A stretch of DNA of 64,000 nucleotides from Allium sativum (Eukaryota > Streptophyta > Magnoliopsida > Asparagales > Amaryllidaceae): assembly GCA_030737875.1 (NCBI GenBank), contig CM060912.1:129589993-129653992 (forward strand), in the 5' to 3' direction. The translations under genes and the position numbers were made by a program. A model generated the notes under the pieces. The model had not been told where the DNA came from. It searched no databases and was given only the letters and a program-made list of their open reading frames with translations. Position 1 is the stretch's first letter. The number at the start of each line of letters is the position of its first letter. Positions 33,542-45,738 of this stretch are shown in pieces.

Positions 33542-35594
33542 TTAGTCGATTTCCCTTTTTAAAAAGTATTTTATAAATAGTTTTAAATTCGTTTTCAAAA
33601 CCATTTCAACTTTATATTCAATTTCAAAACAAAATTGAATATTTCATATCATTACTATATAAATGATAATACTTTCAAAACATTATATTTTGAAATCACT
33701 ACCTTTTCTATATTCATTATAAAAATGAATATAATCGATATAAATATCGTTCACATCAAAATAGTGCAACTCTAATCAACACGGCTTTATATATTTCAAT
33801 AAATTCGTTATTCTATTCAACAAATGAGTATTTATTTTATTCAACACATGAATCTATATTTCTTTCAACACATTAATATTCTCAACACATGAGCACTATC
33901 AACACATGATTATTTAAATTATGTAATATATTTTATAAAATTATGGTATCTATCGTTTGATTTTTTATCAAACTCCAACCATAAAGTAGGTTCTAATCTT
34001 AAATATGATAAAGATGTAAATTTTATTGTTAAAATATTTTACTCAACACATGAATAGTTTCAACACATGAATATCCTCAACACATGAGCATCGTCAACAC
34101 ATGACTATTTTTATATTCTAATATTCTATATTTTCCCAATTGGAATGAGGCCCAATCAATTACCATATAATGTTAATTATATGGATTCCATACAACACAT
34201 GTATATAATAGCAACGATAAACAATCAACCATCATCCAAAGTGCACCACACAACTGCATAAGCATCAAATATAAATAATTAACGCTTACACAGCCTGTCG
34301 ACCAATCGATCGACATACAATTAATTATTGGGATTAGTTTATGCCGTATATCATCCCAACACCCGTGTGGGGTTTCAAATCAACAAACACAGAATATTGT
34401 TTGTGCAGTTGGGCGATGTGTAAAATTTATTATCCCAATCAATGTCCTTCAAATAGATGTACATAAACAAACCGTCCGGTTTGTAAATGAATATTTATTT
34501 ATTCACATTCACTATATTCATATTCACGTTAAAAATTATATTTTTAACGATAATTAATTTATTTCAACACATTGATCTATATTATCGATTTCACATCAAT
34601 ATCACAAACAAATTTCACAACAAATCAAACAAGCACACAAGCCGTCCATGGTCTGTGGACGACGGGTGTCGGGTGCTGCTAAGCACCGTCTGCATCCTAG
34701 TATATATTTATAACTAGAAAAAGAAATTTAAAGTGAGAAGTTCTCACCAAAGCTAATCCAAACTCCACGACTCTTCTTATGTAGAAGTCATCACGGTTCT
34801 CGCCTTTTACCACTTTCGTTGCCCGTAGCCACTACATATATAAAAATCACACTTTTATATTGTTGCTATGTATATAAAAATCATATTTTTATAATCACTC
34901 CATATGAATAAAAATACTATTTTTACATCGCTACTATATAGACAAAAATTCTATTTTTACATCGCTACTTTATAGATAAAAATTCTAATTTTACAACGGT
35001 GTTCATATAATAAAGATTATATTTTTATCACGCTGTTCTCTACATAAAGATTTCGCCTTTTCAAATATAAAGATTTCGCCTTTCAAATATAAAGATTTCG
35101 CCTTTTCGAATATAAAGATTTCGCCGTTTCAAATATAAAGATTTCGCCTTTTCAAATATAAAGATTTCGCCTTTTCAAATATAAAGATTTATATTTTCTT
35201 TATAACTCTACCTAAATAAAAATAATATTTTTATATCTTCTATTATATAAAGATCATATTTTTAATATTATCCTAGTATAAAAATTATATTTTTAACTTT
35301 TCTATATTATAAAAAATTATATTTTCTAATCAAAGATCTAAGCTTTACGATGCCTCTCGTACGATAAAAATCTTATCCTTTCACGATTAAAAATACGATC
35401 TTTTCACGATTAAAAATACGATCTTTTCACGATTAAAAGTACGATCTTTTCACGATTAAAAATACAATCTTTTCACGATTAAAAATACGATCTTTTCACG
35501 ATTAGAAATCGTATTTTCCTATTTCAAATCTATATATATATATAAAACAAGGTATATAGAAAATAAATAAACGAAACTGGAAATAAACTTACTG

Positions 35595-35965
35595 TCCAAA
35601 GGGAGAGGAAGTTCACTGACATCGACCGGAAAAAATAGGGGGGGTGGGGGGGGGGAATGCTCGCTGACGACTGAGGTAAGGGGCGGAGCAGGCTGTCAGG
35701 TGGTGGATCTAGGGCTACGCGGGGTCAGGTGATGGTCGGAGGGGGGGTGCGCCTGCCCTAGGCGGCGGCGAGGCAGCTCGATGGTGGGAGGAACTCAGGG
35801 GGGAGGCACTGGTTTCTTGGAACGAGGAGGGATGGCGTGGGTTTCAACGTGGAGCTGGAGGAAGGAGGAATGGAAGCGGAGAAGAAGGGGGGATGCGGAT
35901 CGAGGCGGCGGAGGTCAGGAGGCGCGGGCGTTGGGGTCGCGATGAGGAGGGGCTAGGGTTCCAGC
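35595..35965 (-). other. GC-rich leader block (C, 5' LTR)
   Basis: Counterpart of 28395-28755, with substitutions and a changed G-run. Reading frames are not conserved between the two copies, which argues against a protein. Confidence 0.4.
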
Positions 35966-36950
35966 GTCTTCTTTTTTTATTATTTTTTGAACTGAAATGA
36001 TGAAGAGAATAAGGGGGGTTAAACGTGTAAAAGGATGGGGGAATATATTTTAATATATTTAATTTAATTTTTAACTTCAAAAAGGTAACATTTTATTTCG
36101 AAATCAAAATCGAACCCAGTAATTGTCGTCCCTAACTAATTACCCCCATTCCGAACACAATGGGATATGCCACATAGGCCAATTCAATCGTTTCAACTCG
36201 TTTCCGTCAAAATCAAAATATAAATCTATATATTGAATTTTGAACGCACATTTCAAATTATCGGGGCCACATACTAACTTGAAAAATTCCAGAAAAATAT
36301 TTTCCAGTTTCGTATTGACGATACGGTCCTAACAAAACTAATTTCGTCGAATTCTGAGACCGTTTGAAAAATAGCCATTTTCCAGTCGATTAAAATCAAC
36401 TAAAACTGGTCAAACGCGTTTTCCTTTGCCACGCTCACATATTGATTCAAAAAAATATGAAATTTGAAACCTAGCAATAACTTGACATCGTGGATCCAAC
36501 AAAAGTGGTTTCGTCGAAAACCGAGGTCGTTTGCAAAATTTCCATTTTTAAGGGCCAGAATTTCCATTGCGGCTATTCTGAAAATTCATTTGGCCATAAC
36601 TTTTGATTCCCGCTATGAAATTTTGACTTTTCGGATTCGTTGGAAAGATATTCTCAATTAGATTCAAATATTTTTGGTTTCGTTAAAATCCGGTTTATTT
36701 TGCACCCGGTACATTCAATTGAAATTTGAAATCGAGTTATCAAACTACCGCGCCATCTTCAATTCCTTTTATAATTATATATATAATTATTTCTACTCTA
36801 ACGATGATCTATATAAATATATACGTTCGAATTCATTCAAAATAAATTTTCATTGCTATTATTTAAAATAATTCATTTTAAATAATCAAAATTCACTAAA
36901 ATTGCCAAAATAAAAATTTTAAATTGGCTCGCATTTTCCGGGTTGTTACA

Positions 36951-39410
36951 AGTTATTCGAAAGGAATTATCGAATATAGTTTATTCGAAAGGAGTTAATT
37001 GAATATAGTTTAATCGAATAGATTAAAAGGAGTTAAATCGAAAGGAATTATCGAATATTAGTTATTCGAAAGGAATTATCAAATATAGTTTATTCGAAAG
37101 GAGTTAATGAATATAGTTTATTTGAATAGACTAAAAGGAGTTAAATTGAAAGGAATTATCGAATAGTTTATTCGAGAGGAGTTAATCGAATATTGTTTAT
37201 TTGAAGAAAGGAGTTATCGAATATTAGTTATTCGAAAGGAGTTATCGAATATTAGTTATTCAAAAAGGGAGTTAATCGAATATTACTTATTCGAAAAGGA
37301 GTTAAATCAAAAGGAGTTAATTGAATATTACTTATTCGAAAAGGGAGTTATTCGAATATTACTTATTCGAAAAGGAGTTAAATCAAAAGGGGTTAATCGA
37401 TAGAGTAAATCAGTTAGAGTTATCGAATAGATATTTATTCGAAAGAAAATTAATTAAGGAAGTTTGTTAAAGATTTAAAAGTAGAACTATGTCTATTTCG
37501 AAGTTAGAAATGTTGTTCAGTTAAGGTCTGAGAGGTAGTTATACCCCAACTTGATGGACTCCATTTTTAACCAAGGAATGACTAATGTTCGATAGTAAAG
37601 GTCGGTTAAATGAATATAGTTAATGAAGGTAATGGTTTGAATTGGCATAGCGATGTACTATTTAAAACATCTGTTTAAATCCAATGAATGAGTTTTGGAA
37701 ACATTTTCCAAATATAATCAGAGATATTTTCTAATCATAGAAAATGAAATGTTTGATGTTAAAGAATACTGGAATGACAGTGATACGTGAAAAAGAGATG
37801 GAAATGTTTTCCAATGATTTATAACGTATATTTTCTAAATTTAGAAAATAAGAAATATTGCATAAATGGAAACAGGAGATGAAAAATGAACTAAAGAGAT
37901 AAATGTTAAATGATGATTGATCGATATAATTTCCATCTGGAAATAATATCATTGTTTGCACACGTGTTTTCATTTGATAGTTAAATCACCGACTATCAAG
38001 GTTTTTGACCATTTTTACGTTGTTAATATGGAGAGACCGGTTGGATTATTATCTGAAGAACCACTCCATATTGGCATAAGCGTTGCAAATCAAGTATGCT
38101 GAATATATTGAAGACGGAGTAAAGTGCAAGGGCTGTTGTATAAATCTTAGGTAGAGATTGCCTAAGATGGATGTAATCAATAGTGCTTTCGGTTTGTCTA
38201 GTCCCAGGGCAACCTGTATGGAAGAATGTCTGACAGAGTGTATTTAATAGATCGCGGAAGTTTATCTCTTCAAACGTATTTACGTTTGGTGGCGGAGGAA
38301 TTCGTTTCTCTTAGCTTTATATCCATGATATTTTTTTGGAAATCAATTTGTGATTTGGCGGGTATGGCGATGTGACATTCGAAGTAAATGGAGGAGTGAT
38401 CTGTTAAAAGATACTTTTTGACCTCGAGCCTCATCAACTGGGAAATGACAGAAATCGGGCAGGCAACATAGCTAAGTGGGCCGCACCCAATTAGGGTATA
38501 TTGTCACCATCTAAAGAATATTTATATTTGTACTTATTTCAATTATGTATCTCCCGGGAACAGTTATGTTGGAATACTAGCCGAGGGGTGGCAATATATT
38601 CGATACACTCAAGAGAAATGAGTGGTCGGTCATGTGTGGCTGAGTTGCAAGATGATCTTGTTGAACTCCAGTGTATCGCTTCTAGAGTACACTGATCGGA
38701 AGGTGGATCCATACCTTGTCATAGTTGGAATCCATTCCCCAAATAAGAGCTCGTGGTTTTGATTGTATACTATATATGTAGAACGTTAGATGCAAGCGTT
38801 CTGCTAGATTTCTATTTACTTGATCTGGACATTATTATAATATCAGACAAGTATCGTTTTAGAAATATTTTGGGTTATTGTAGGGTAAAAACCATCCATG
38901 TTTATGTATGGATCGGTCTTACGATTATCTTTTGGTTCAAAAGGATTTTTGGAAGTTAAATCGAATGATTTGAGTTTACTCACACCAGTAACATGACTGA
39001 CCCGGTGTTCATTTTGTTTTGTTTTCCCTAAACTCTTGGGTGCTCAATTTTTTACGGGCGGTCAAGTAGTTGGGATTTACAGATACTTGAAGAGCTGGAG
39101 CAGGAGGCTTCAGGATCATATAGCTATTGTTATTTCCGCTGTGTTGTAAGTATTGTACTCTAATAATGGTATTACATACAGATACTGTTTTATTTCGAAG
39201 TTATGTTATGAAATATATTTATTCGTTCCGCTGTGAGATTCGTGTTTACTCTGATGTTGTATGTTCTTATTCTTCTTCCATTCTAAGTTCCTATCTTATC
39301 TATTCTCACCCTCTAACTTCTTTCATTAACTACCGGTATTTTCGATGTTTGGATAATCGACGTGGGTTTTATGTCGATGACCAAAGATCGCAAATTTTCG
39401 GGACGTTACA
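36951..39410 (+). repeat. Element B 3' LTR, part 2
   Basis: Resumes B's palindrome array (to about 37450) after element C. It then matches 5' LTR positions 3900-5390. It ends GGGACGTTACA at 39410. Its last 420 bp resemble the end of A's LTR, not the end of B's own 5' LTR. Confidence 0.85.
38877..38999 (+). ncRNA. Hairpins H0-H1 (B, 3' LTR)
   Basis: H0: ATTGTAGG (38877-38884) and CTTACGAT (38918-38925), partly decayed on the left. H1: CAGT/ACTG at 38986-38999. H2 and H3, expected up to about 39060, are degenerate here (GTGTTCA, TGCTC...GGGCG). Confidence 0.4.
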
Positions 39411-40607
39411 AGTTTCCTTTACTTTTGAAAAATCTCTTTTAAATTTCAAATATTTCTACTTAATTCAATTATTAAGTAAAAACTAACGATAATACCACCT
39501 TTAGCTTTAAAATCTCTTAATACAATTCATTTACAACTTGGATTTATTAAAAAAATCCATTTTTCGAATCTTTACCCAAAAACATTTAGCATCTTATTAT
39601 AAACTTAATTTGGATTCTATTACTAAAATCCATTTACCAAATTCATTACCCAAGTCCATCCTATTATATAACTTAATTTGGATTTTATTACTAAATTCCC
39701 TTTACCCAATTCTTTACACAAATCCTTTAAACATATTCCTTTGCATTCTTGAAAACCTCCTTTTGATCATCCTTTTTACTTGATTCACATATTAAGTAAA
39801 ACATTTATTTTAAACTATCAGCTTTGCTTAAAATCTCTTTTATAAACTTCGTTTATAAAACTCGGATTTTGCTATAAAATCCCTTCATAAACTCCACTTA
39901 AATTTAACTAAATCTCATTACAAACTCATTTACTTTCTAAATGAATATTCATTCAAAAAGGCAATCATTTTAATCATTATTAATTAAAATAATAGTTAAC
40001 TTTGATGAAACTGAAGTAATTTACTTCATTATTAGCAAAAATAAATTAGTTAATCTCTTTAAAAAGTTATTTAAATAAGAATTGACACTAATAATAAACA
40101 ACTCGTTAACTACCTTTAAAACATAGTTATAAAAAAGATATTTAATCTTTTAAGAAATACTATCAAGTTTAAGCGATTGTTTGTTTAATATTTTTCAATT
40201 TAATTAATTGAAAACAAATTAATTTACCAACCAATTCCTATTAAAACAGTTGACTTAGTCAACTTAAAAACACAGTTAATCTTGTTAATTGATTTCCACT
40301 AATCCTTCCTCTTAAGTATAATTAATTTAATAATATCACTTAATTGTTTCATAAAACAATTATTCCAAATTATTAACTCGCAGGTTAATTTTCGACTTAC
40401 TTATTTAATAACTTATTAAAAACACAAGAATTCGTTATATAAACTATTTATAACTACATTATAAAAACCAAATATAAATATCTATTTATTTTTAAAACTT
40501 ATATTATTATTATATAACTTATAAAACTATAGTTAAAAATCTTGCTTTAGTTATAAAAATAAATTTTATAACTTAAAGTTCGCCAATTTGTCAGGCGGTA
40601 CGTCTTA
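39411..40607. other. Unrecognised AT-rich repeat-like DNA
   Basis: About 1.2 kb with no gene. Positions 39530-39760 repeat AACTTAATTTGGATT followed by TATTACTAAA. 39835-39870 resembles, in reverse, a short part of A's LTR (AAACTTCGTTTATAAA). It may be an eroded LTR in minus orientation, but I cannot fix ends. Confidence 0.35.
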
Positions 40608-43600
40608 TATAATGGCCCACAAATCCATACCATATGAGTTGACTAAATAAAACACGTGTCCAAACCAAACTGAACAGAAATACGAATCAATATGGGTAAA
40701 GAAGAAAAAGACAAAAGAAGAACAGAAATAACAACATAGAATATCACATCGCAGCGGAATAAAATATTATTTATAATAGCTTTGAGATACAGAACTATAA
40801 TTGTATATACATACGATTATCAGAGTACAACTACTATTTCTAGCTAACATTGAAACACTTATAGTTACCTATTTCCAAATACGTAGCAAAAAATAACACT
40901 AGATAACTAACCGTGAAGCCTCCTGCTTCTCGCTCCTCAAAGAGTATTTGTAAATACCCAAACTACTTGACTGCCTGTACGAATTTGGGCACCCAAGAGT
41001 TTAGGGTAAAACAAAACAAAATAAACTCTGGGTGAGTCATGGGTCTGGTGTGAGTAAACGCCAACCACTTGATTTAACTTTTAAAAATCCTCTTAAAAGA
41101 AAGGATAATCGTAAGATCGATCCACACATTAACGTCATAAAAGAAAGGATAATCGTAAGACCGATCCACACATAAATGCGGATGGTTTTTACCTTATGAT
41201 AACCCAAAATATTTTTTGTATCAACACTATTATGATTTTATAATAGTGCCCAATCAAATCAATAGCAATCTAGCAGAACGCTTACATCTCACGCTCCATA
41301 TATAAAGTATAGAATCAAAAACCGTGGGCTCTTATTGGAGAATGGATTTTCAACTAACAAGGTATGGAACCACCTTCCGATAGTGTATCTCTAGATAGGA
41401 ATACACTAGGTTAACCAAGAATATCGTGCAACCCGACCACTCATGACCGGCCACTCATTTCTCTTGAGTGTACCGAATCTATTATCACTAACAGTTGGGA
41501 TCAGCAGCAGTTACCGAAGCATACATCAACGTTAGAATAAAGAAGCAATGGATTTTTCTCTAGATCAGACGATAATACACGCTAATGGGAGTGACCCACA
41601 TAACCATGCTGCTTGCCCGATTTTTTTCATTTCCAGCTTGTAGGTCATGAGGCCATACTTACCTTTTTAACATCACGAAATCATTCACTTTGAATGTCAC
41701 ATCGTCAAACCCGCCAAATCCTTAATTGATTACACCAAAAATATCACGAGCATAAAGCTAAGAGAAACCGAAAGCATCATCCCATCAATCCATCTTAGGA
41801 AATTTTTACATAGGATTAGTAGAACAACCCTTGCACTATACTCCGTCTTCGACTATCTTCAAAATAATCTGATTCGCAACGTTTATGCCAATACGGAGTG
41901 GTTTCAGATAATAAGTCCAACCGGTCTCTCTATATTGACAATGATAACATTTAATTAGCCAACCCTTCGATAGTCTGTTGTTTAACGATCGAAGAAACAA
42001 AAATTCATCCAAATCCCTTATTTCCAAAAGGAAATACTATTGATGTGTACCAAACGATCAAAAGTCCTATTATCATGCCCTTTGATCATTCAAATTGACT
42101 CGGGTGCTATCAAATCAATGATTTAGACCGCCTTCTTTATAATCACTGAGCCCTTTTTTAATTAATATTTCATTAATTAAATTCTTTTCCTAAATCATCA
42201 TAGACATCCTTATTGATATATTTTTCAAAAATGCTTTAGCATCCCAAGATACTTGGAGAACATTTCCCAATTTCCATCAAATTCTTATTTTCTATATGTA
42301 GAAAATATTCTATTATTACGGTGGGAAAACATTTCCATTCAACTTATTTTTCCCATAAACCCATTCATTTTTTACACTTAGAAAATATTCCTTATTTTAT
42401 TTGGAAAACTTTTCCAAATCATATTTACTTGGGTTAAAACGAATGTTGCGTAGAACATCATTACAACAACCTAAAATACTGTATTTAACCAACTATATTT
42501 TTAAATCCCAAGGTCGATCTTACATCATTTCCTATTTGGAAATTATTCACTATATTAATAGTGTTATAATCCACGCTTTACTGTTATTAATGAAAAACAT
42601 CTACCATGAAAATTTAAATTTTATTAACCAATTTAGTTCCAAATTCTATATATAGTCGATAAATCGATTTTAGTTATCAAATTTTCTTAGAATTTTTCTA
42701 TCTTCTTAAATTTTCGGAAAAATTCGCCAGCATCTCTTTTATATGCTTAATCAATACAACAACAAATCGCCTCTCTGAGCCTTTTCCATTCAAAAAGAAA
42801 ATCAAAAAGCCAAGTCGCTTGCCAAATAGGTTCCTCAAATCTTATATTTAATTAAATATGTATCTTTTCGACGAGCATTCAATATATTTATTCCATTAGC
42901 CTCATTCCATACCTGTTTAGCATATACTCATCCAATTCCAATTGATTTCAAACCAATTCAACTTTTAACTTCAACCGCATTTTGCTTGCCAATTTATTTT
43001 CTAATTAGCACTTTTCTTAAATCCACTTTTAGTTTGAACATATCACGTTCAAATATATTTTTATTCATTTATACACATGTCGAATTCAAACTCCATGTTC
43101 AATTATAAACTTTAATTCAAGTTCCATATTCAATTTCCAATTTCAGTTCACAAATTCAATTCACTTAACCAAAGTCATGTTCGATCCAAAACTCCACTAA
43201 CTAAATTCTTTTCTAATTAGTTAATGTCATTCAATAATTAAAAATATGATTTTTGTTCCAAAAATCAATTCATTTACTCCACTTGAATTCATATTTATTT
43301 ATAACTAGATTCTGGATTTTCTAATGGAAATCCCAATTTTAACCACTCAAAATCCTTCTATTTTATTTAATAAACCATTACGGTTTATAAATGATTGTAC
43401 CACTGTTTTTCTTGAAATTTGATTTTGACATAACTCAAAATCTATAAGGAGAAATCCATATTTTTCTCTTTTAGTAAAAAAATTATTACTCAACAGGTCC
43501 GTACGATTCTTGTTTTAAAGAATTCTGACTTATATTGAGTTCTATATACTCAGTTGAAGTTGAAAACGTAAAGTTACGAACTACCACACTACGGTGAGTT

Positions 43601-43622
43601 CGTTTTAATTAAATTTAAAGCA
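40608..43622 (-). mobile_element. Element F: partial A-family LTR, reverse orientation
   Basis: On the minus strand it matches A's LTR from about 9475 to its end. Landmarks in plus coordinates: end at 40608 (TATAATGGCCC, one change from the expected TGTAATGGCCC), H2 and H3 remnants 40972-41028, H0 41152-41200, a GACTTATTATC-like block at 41830-41950, interior-like block 42715-42880, and U3-like stretch 43400-43622. The first 3.4 kb of the A-type LTR are absent and there is no primer-binding site next to 40608. It is a truncated or solo LTR, clearly diverged from A. Confidence 0.75.
40972..41200 (-). ncRNA. Hairpin series remnants (F)
   Basis: H3 TGCCT (40972-40976) with GGGCA (40987-40991). 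H2 GAGTTTA (40997-41003) with TAAACTC (41022-41028). H1 is degenerate near 41036-41047. H0 ATCGTAAG (41152-41159) with CTTATGAT (41193-41200), one mismatch. A 44-bp tandem duplication begins at 41095 and 41139. Confidence 0.4.
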
Positions 43623-43950
43623 GATAGTTGTTGTAGTAATCCAAATAAAAAGAATTTAGATAGTAAAACATATTGGACTGAATGTATCAGTTAAATCTTA
43701 TTGTTCATTACATATTCCTTTTTAAGTTATTATTTTTTTGTGTCTACATTCTTCTTCCTTATCCCTTTTCTATCATTGTTTGTTTACAGTCTTATTATGC
43801 CTTTACCATTTGAGTTACCTAGAATAGGAATAATACGAAATAACGTTAAAAAGGGGAATTGGGCATATTAGAATTTGTGAATTATGGACAATAAATTGGG
43901 ATTATTATAAAGGAAGAATATGTAAACATGAATAGGCTGAACATAATAAT
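43623..43950. other. Unrecognised spacer
   Basis: AT-rich, no gene or repeat recognised. Confidence 0.4.
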
Positions 43951-44930
43951 ATATTCAGTAAACATGTCATATGCAAACATGTTATTTGACATTGGTTTGT
44001 GAACATGGCATTGATTTGGTGAACATGTTATTTGACATTGATTGTAAATATGTTAATATGGCATTGATTGAAAAAAATGTATTTGACATTAAATTATGAT
44101 ATAATTAAATGGCATTGACTGAAAAACATGTATTTGACATTAATTCGTAAATATGATTAATGTGGCGTTGATTTAAATCCATGTAATTAACATTAATTTT
44201 TATATATGTTTATGCTAATTTGAGAAACATGTTAATTGGCATTAAGGAGAATATGTTAATATGAGAAACATGGTAATTTGTCATTCATGTTAATTGACAA
44301 TAAGGAGAATATGAAAATTTAATAAACGTGGTAATTTATCATTCATGTTAATTGACATTAATCAGGGAGAATATGTTAATGGGAGAAAACATGTAATTTG
44401 TCATTTATGATCAACTGACACTAGTTGAGGAAAATATGTTTGGTTGTCATTTACGTTCATTTGACGTTAATTTGGGAAAAACATGTTAATTAGACATTTA
44501 TGTTCTTTTGATGTTAATTTAGAAAAAAAAACATGTTAATTAGACATTTATGTTCATTTAATGTTAATTTAGGAAACATATGTTAATTAGGCATTTATGT
44601 TCATTTGGAAATGGCATGTTATTTGACATTAATTTGTAAATACGTATTTGACATCAATTTGTAAAAATGTTAATTTGGCATTAACATTGGAAAACATATT
44701 ATTTGACATTAATTTGTAAACATGTTGGTTTGACATGAAATTGGAAAATATGTTCAATTGACGTTAATTTAAAGAATACGTTAATTTGACGTCAATACGG
44801 AAAACATATTACTTGTAATTAATATGGCATTAAGTAATCTGTATGGAAAACATGTTAATTGGAATTAATGATACTTAATTGGACATTCGTATGCAAATGG
44901 AACACGTGTGAATAAAAATTAGACATAAAT
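43951..44930. repeat. Minisatellite of AACATGTTAATTTGACATTAA-like units
   Basis: About 1 kb of degenerate copies, spaced roughly 30-60 bp. The unit combines AACATGTT (an 8-bp palindrome) with TTTGACATTAATTTG. Unit length and spacing are irregular, so this is an old array. No frame is maintained. Confidence 0.7.
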
Positions 44931-45115
44931 TAAATAAAACAAGTTACTATAATCTGTAAACATCTGAGCAGGTGTCTGTCTGATTTGGGAAGGATTGAAT
45001 AACAAATTACGTCTAGTAAGAAATGCTATTTACAACCGTGAAATATAACTTATAGTTATATTAAGCTTATTAATGAAATTAAACATGCTAAGTTGAACCT
45101 GTCTGATTAATAACC

Positions 45116-45738
45116 TAAGGGCGCGTTCTTGGCGAACGGAAACGGGGTATTTGAGCGGAGCATTTGAGCGGAGTATTTGAGAGTAGTACTGTAGCGAATG
45201 GGGAATGCGTTTTTAGCTACGAACGGGGTATTTGAGTGCAGTATCTGAGCGGAGTATTTAATTGTTAAATTAATTATTATGAACTAATTAAATACTGATT
45301 TTTAATTGAACCAATAAATCTAAATAGCGAATGTGTTGAAACCATTTTAAACAATAATATAATCGATGAAAATACATTATAACAACATTAAGCGTTAACA
45401 GTCTACAAAAAAATAGTCTACAGTAGGCATTAAGCATCAATAAACAATGTACATCAAAGAACTAAAAAAATTGGATGAAGGTGGGACTTGAACCCTGGTT
45501 TATCCAGAGAAAAGCACGTGCATGTACCAAATGGACCAAATGTTCTTTTGTTAATTAACTAGATTAGACATTAATATTACTTTGCATCGGACGCATCCGA
45601 CACCAACGGCTCGATTTCTCCTATTCCCCTAGCGTCCATCCTGAACGGATGGAAAAGTGTTGGCGTCTGACGCGTCGGATGCATCAGATGCGAGCACCTT
45701 CTCAAACATGCCATTTTCTGGCTGCGAACGCACCCTAA
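45116..45738. mobile_element. Harbinger/Tourist-like MITE with TAA target duplication
   Basis: The element is 45119-45735 (617 bp). It starts GGGCGCGTTC and ends GAACGCACCC, giving a 10-bp terminal inverted repeat with one mismatch. It is flanked on both sides by TAA (45116-45118, 45736-45738), the 3-bp duplication typical of PIF/Harbinger elements. Near the left end the words GTATTTGAG and GCGGAG repeat four to five times. It has no transposase. The assignment rests on TIR and duplication only. Confidence 0.7.
45481..45545 (-). other. tRNA-like stretch inside the MITE
   Basis: On the minus strand GGGTTCAAGTCCCAC (45481-45495) fits the RNA polymerase III B-box consensus. About 45 nt upstream, TGGTCCATTTGG resembles an A box with one mismatch. 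The T-arm stem pairs only in three positions. It is not a working tRNA; a tRNA- or SINE-derived piece is possible. Confidence 0.3.

Larger units (their letters stand above)
23817..36950 (-). mobile_element. Element C: giant-LTR non-autonomous retrotransposon
   Basis: 13.1-kb element on the minus strand inside B's 3' LTR array. In its own direction it has a 5' LTR (36950-30769, 6182 bp), an interior (30768-29727, 1042 bp) and a 3' LTR (29726-23817, 5910 bp). Flanks are GGTTA (23812-23816) and AGTTA (36951-36955), a 5-bp duplication with one mismatch. The two LTRs differ by several percent plus two larger deletions, so C is older than A. No gag or pol frame is present. Confidence 0.88.
30769..36950 (-). 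repeat. Element C 5' LTR
   Basis: On the plus strand it runs TGTGATAGCCCG to CGGGTTGTTACA. It keeps the 302-bp terminal piece missing from the other LTR. It lacks ~136 bp present there (25377-25512 region), joined at 32630 across a CCAACC/CCACC similarity. It contains the TA tract 33480-33539, repeats at 33825-34105, donor-like hairpin 34733-34747, arrays 35035-35515 and GC block 35595-35965. Confidence 0.88.
628..39410 (+). mobile_element. Element B: non-autonomous giant-LTR retrotransposon, host of A and C
   Basis: A Ty3/gypsy-like element without coding capacity. It consists of a 5' LTR (628-5620, start missing), an interior (5621-6053 plus 19281-20347, about 1.5 kb) and a 3' LTR (20348-23816 plus 36951-39410, about 5.9 kb). 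Two younger elements interrupt it: A in the interior and C in the 3' LTR. The primer-binding site and polypurine tract sit in the expected places. The interior aligns by eye with that of element A, including the 'GAGATAGGGT(T/C)AGTA' stretch just after the PBS and the 'GAACTCACTTC' stretch. No gag, protease, reverse transcriptase or integrase frame is present, so it is non-autonomous. Confidence 0.8.

Noticed and set aside
45481..45545. Functional tRNA gene
   Set aside because: A and B boxes are approximate, the T-arm has only three pairs, and the acceptor stem does not pair.
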